From NCBI GenBank assembly GCA_937890595.1, contig CALADM010000031.1:1-64000 (forward strand): 64,000 nucleotides of DNA, in the 5' to 3' direction. Origin of the DNA: CAJMNU01 sp905214855. GTDB taxonomy: Bacteria > Bacillota > Clostridia > Lachnospirales > Lachnospiraceae. Positions 62,404 through 64,000 of this stretch are shown here, piece after piece. Made by a program: the position numbers and the translations under genes. The notes beneath the pieces were generated by a model. That model did no database searches and was not told where the DNA came from. It saw only the letters and a program-made list of their open reading frames with translations. Each line of letters begins with the position of its first letter. Position 1 is the stretch's first letter.

Positions 62404-63474
62404 TTATTCTCTCCTCATTCTTCTCTTATTTTCCTTATCTACTGGCGCTTCCAAAACCACTGCATGGGAAATTCCCGGAATGCTCTTTCCTTCATTAAAA
62501 CTAACGGTAGAAAGCAAAGCACCTGTAGGAAGAAATAACACTTTTTTCCATGTTCCGTCAAACAATCGGGGAAGAATATATGCTCCTAATGTAACTGCTG
62601 AACAGCCGCATCCACTTCCTCCAGAATGTACATCCTGCGTCTGCCTTGCATAAATCTCCAAACCACAGTCCATATGGCGATCCCGAATATCACAGCCTTT
62701 TTTCTCCATCAGATCCATCAAAATGTTCTGCCCCACAATTCCCAGATCTCCAGTGATAATTTTATCATATTCCTCTGGTCCACAATCAAAATCCTGAAAG
62801 TGCCTAACTATTGTATCAAACGCTGCCGGAGCCATTGCTGCCCCCATATTCATTGAATCCTTACAACCAATGTCCACTACCTTTCCCGGTGTAATCCCTG
62901 TGATTCTTGCATACTGTGTACATGGTTCTCCATTTTGATCCAGCATTCCTTTTTTAGAGATCACCACCCCTCCGCACCCTGTCACTGTCCAAGTCGCTGA
63001 AAACGGGCGCTGATTTCCATATCCCAATGGAAAACGGAACTGTTTTTCTGCAGAGGCAAAATGGCTTGATGCAAGTGCCGCCACGTGATCTGCATAACCT
63101 GCATTGACTGCCATTGCTGCTAATGCCATTCCCTCTCCCATCGTAGAACAAGCCCCATACAGCCCAAATAGTGGAATTCCAAAATCTGCTATCCCAAAGG
63201 ATGTCGCAATAAGTTGTCCTAACAAATCTCCTGCAAAAAGATAACGAATATCTCCTTTCTCTATCTTTCCTTTTTGAAACAGCAATCCCAACACTTCTTT
63301 TTGCAGTTGGCTTTCTGCCTCCTCCCAGTTTCTTTTTGACAAGGTAGCATCTGTCTCAATTCTATCCATTCCAAATCCAAGAGGTCCTTCTCCTTCCTTC
63401 TGCCCTGCCACGGTTGCATAAGCCGTAATAACAGGCTCATGTTCCAGACAAATGCTCGCTCTTCCTTTCTGCAT
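62404..63474 (-). CDS. spoVAD: Stage V sporulation protein AD
   Basis: A 356-residue soluble, thiolase-like protein that binds dipicolinic acid in the SpoVA complex. The fold shows in LFGLYGACSTMGEGMALAA (Cys in the thiolase position), GDLGIVGQNIL, and DVHSGGSGCGCSAV near the C-terminus. The start at 63474 has GGAGG 7 nt upstream; an in-frame ATG at 63504 overlaps the earlier sequence and is less likely. It lies between spoVAC and spoVAE. Confidence 0.95.
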   Translation of the reverse strand: MQKGRASICLEHEPVITAYATVAGQKEGEGPLGFGMDRIETDATLSKRNWEEAESQLQKEVLGLLFQKGKIEKGDIRYLFAGDLLGQLIATSFGIADFGIPLFGLYGACSTMGEGMALAAMAVNAGYADHVAALASSHFASAEKQFRFPLGYGNQRPFSATWTVTGCGGVVISKKGMLDQNGEPCTQYARITGITPGKVVDIGCKDSMNMGAAMAPAAFDTIVRHFQDFDCGPEEYDKIITGDLGIVGQNILMDLMEKKGCDIRDRHMDCGLEIYARQTQDVHSGGSGCGCSAVTLGAYILPRLFDGTWKKVLFLPTGALLSTVSFNEGKSIPGISHAVVLEAPVDKENKRRMRRE

Positions 63475-63507
63475 CCCCACTCCTCCATTCTTTCTGTCAT
63501 TCACTCA

Positions 63508-63960
63508 TTACAATATCCCAAATATTCTCATTATCCAATCTATCACTCCCAGACACCAGCTTGCTAAAATACCATATAAAATAACTGGTCCCGCAATCGT
63601 AAAGATCTTACATCCAATTCCAAATACCTGACCTTCTTTTTTATACTCAATTGCCGGAGAAGCCACAGAATTCGCAAATCCCGTGATAGGTACTAACGCA
63701 CCTGCACCTCCAAATTCTACAATCTTATGATATACTCCAAATCCGGTCAATAACACACTGATCGCGATCAAAGACAAAAGCATCCATGATGCCGCTGCCT
63801 TATTCTCCAATCCTAAAGCTAAAAACCCCTGACGCAGCAGTTCCCCTGCTGTACAGATTATCCCTCCTGTCACAAAAGCCTTTGCCATACTTTCCCAAAG
63901 GTTATGTGTTGGAGTAATCTGTTTGACATATGCATCATACCGTTTTTTGTCAACTTCCAT
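63508..63960 (-). CDS. spoVAC: Stage V sporulation protein AC
   Basis: A 150-residue membrane protein, the mechanosensitive-channel-like subunit of the SpoVA complex. The N-terminal KRYDAYVKQITPTHNLW is typical, followed by about four membrane segments with GFGVYHKIVEFGGAGALVP, matching SpoVAE's repeat of the same motif. GGAG lies 8 nt before the ATG. It is first in the visible spoVAC-spoVAD-spoVAE operon, whose upstream end is outside the window. Confidence 0.94.
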   Translation of the reverse strand: MEVDKKRYDAYVKQITPTHNLWESMAKAFVTGGIICTAGELLRQGFLALGLENKAAASWMLLSLIAISVLLTGFGVYHKIVEFGGAGALVPITGFANSVASPAIEYKKEGQVFGIGCKIFTIAGPVILYGILASWCLGVIDWIMRIFGIL

Positions 63961-64000
63961 CTCTTTTTCTCCTTCTTCCTGCTTTTCTTTCTTCTACTAT

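Overview
The window looks like chromosome of a low-GC, spore-forming Clostridia member, most likely family Lachnospiraceae. The evidence is AT-rich sequence, AGGAGG-type ribosome binding sites, TTGACA-17-TATAAT promoters, a spoVAC-spoVAD-spoVAE operon, a class B dihydroorotate dehydrogenase (pyrK-pyrD), a QueH-type epoxyqueuosine reductase, and FolT and lysine-biosynthesis genes under riboswitch control. Genus cannot be fixed from sequence alone. Nearly all genes lie on the minus strand, as expected for one replichore arm.

Layout. 1-1.77 kb is a gene-poor, accessory-looking edge: the 3' end of an unknown gene, a small coiled-coil protein, a long hairpin, and two families of degenerate repeats. 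1.77-5.4 kb is the purine operon purE-purM-purN-purD. 5.6-8.9 kb holds an M29-type aminopeptidase, two small membrane proteins and a VanZ-like protein. 8.9-12.4 kb is the pyrimidine operon pyrF-pyrK-pyrD-pyrE. 12.4-14.1 kb encodes a DUF4091/GH123-like protein, followed by tRNA-Gly(GCC). 15-29.4 kb looks like a carbohydrate-use region: aldo/keto reductase, GH105-like unsaturated uronyl hydrolase with a divergent AraC regulator, an Opp-type ABC transporter, a Gfo/Idh/MocA oxidoreductase, an RpiB-fold isomerase beside a KduD-like dehydrogenase, and a second AraC regulator. The isomerase and dehydrogenase match the streptococcal DhuI/DhuD pair that processes unsaturated uronic acids, so the region may import and degrade unsaturated oligouronides; this is inference.

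29.4-47.6 kb is housekeeping: nitroreductase, oligoendopeptidase F, acetyltransferase, small alarmone synthetase, Mrp-type Fe-S carrier, FolT behind a THF riboswitch, PAP2 phosphatase, thioesterase, HPr, TrkH/TrkA potassium uptake, QueH, the primary sigma factor, a lipid kinase, MutY, Xaa-Pro aminopeptidase and an F420-ligase-like protein. 47.7-52.3 kb carries purA, purC and purB as separately promoted genes, with a small XRE regulator divergent from purA. 52.5-64 kb holds a lipoprotein whose RBS lies in a hairpin, dapA-dapB under a lysine riboswitch, a corrinoid adenosyltransferase, a tandem OB-fold SSB-like protein, typA, a YigZ protein, a class A penicillin-binding protein and the spoVA genes.

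The most unusual signal is in trkH. Its coding sequence is split between two frames exactly at an A_AAA_AAC heptamer, read in the zero frame, with an AGGGA Shine-Dalgarno-like element 13 nt upstream. This is the architecture of a programmed -1 frameshift, although a lost A in a homopolymer (mutation, phase variation or sequencing error) would look the same. Other regulatory structure worth a look: an intrinsic terminator between the oppA promoter and gene, a perfect hairpin over a lipoprotein RBS, and a dyad bracketing the purA promoter.
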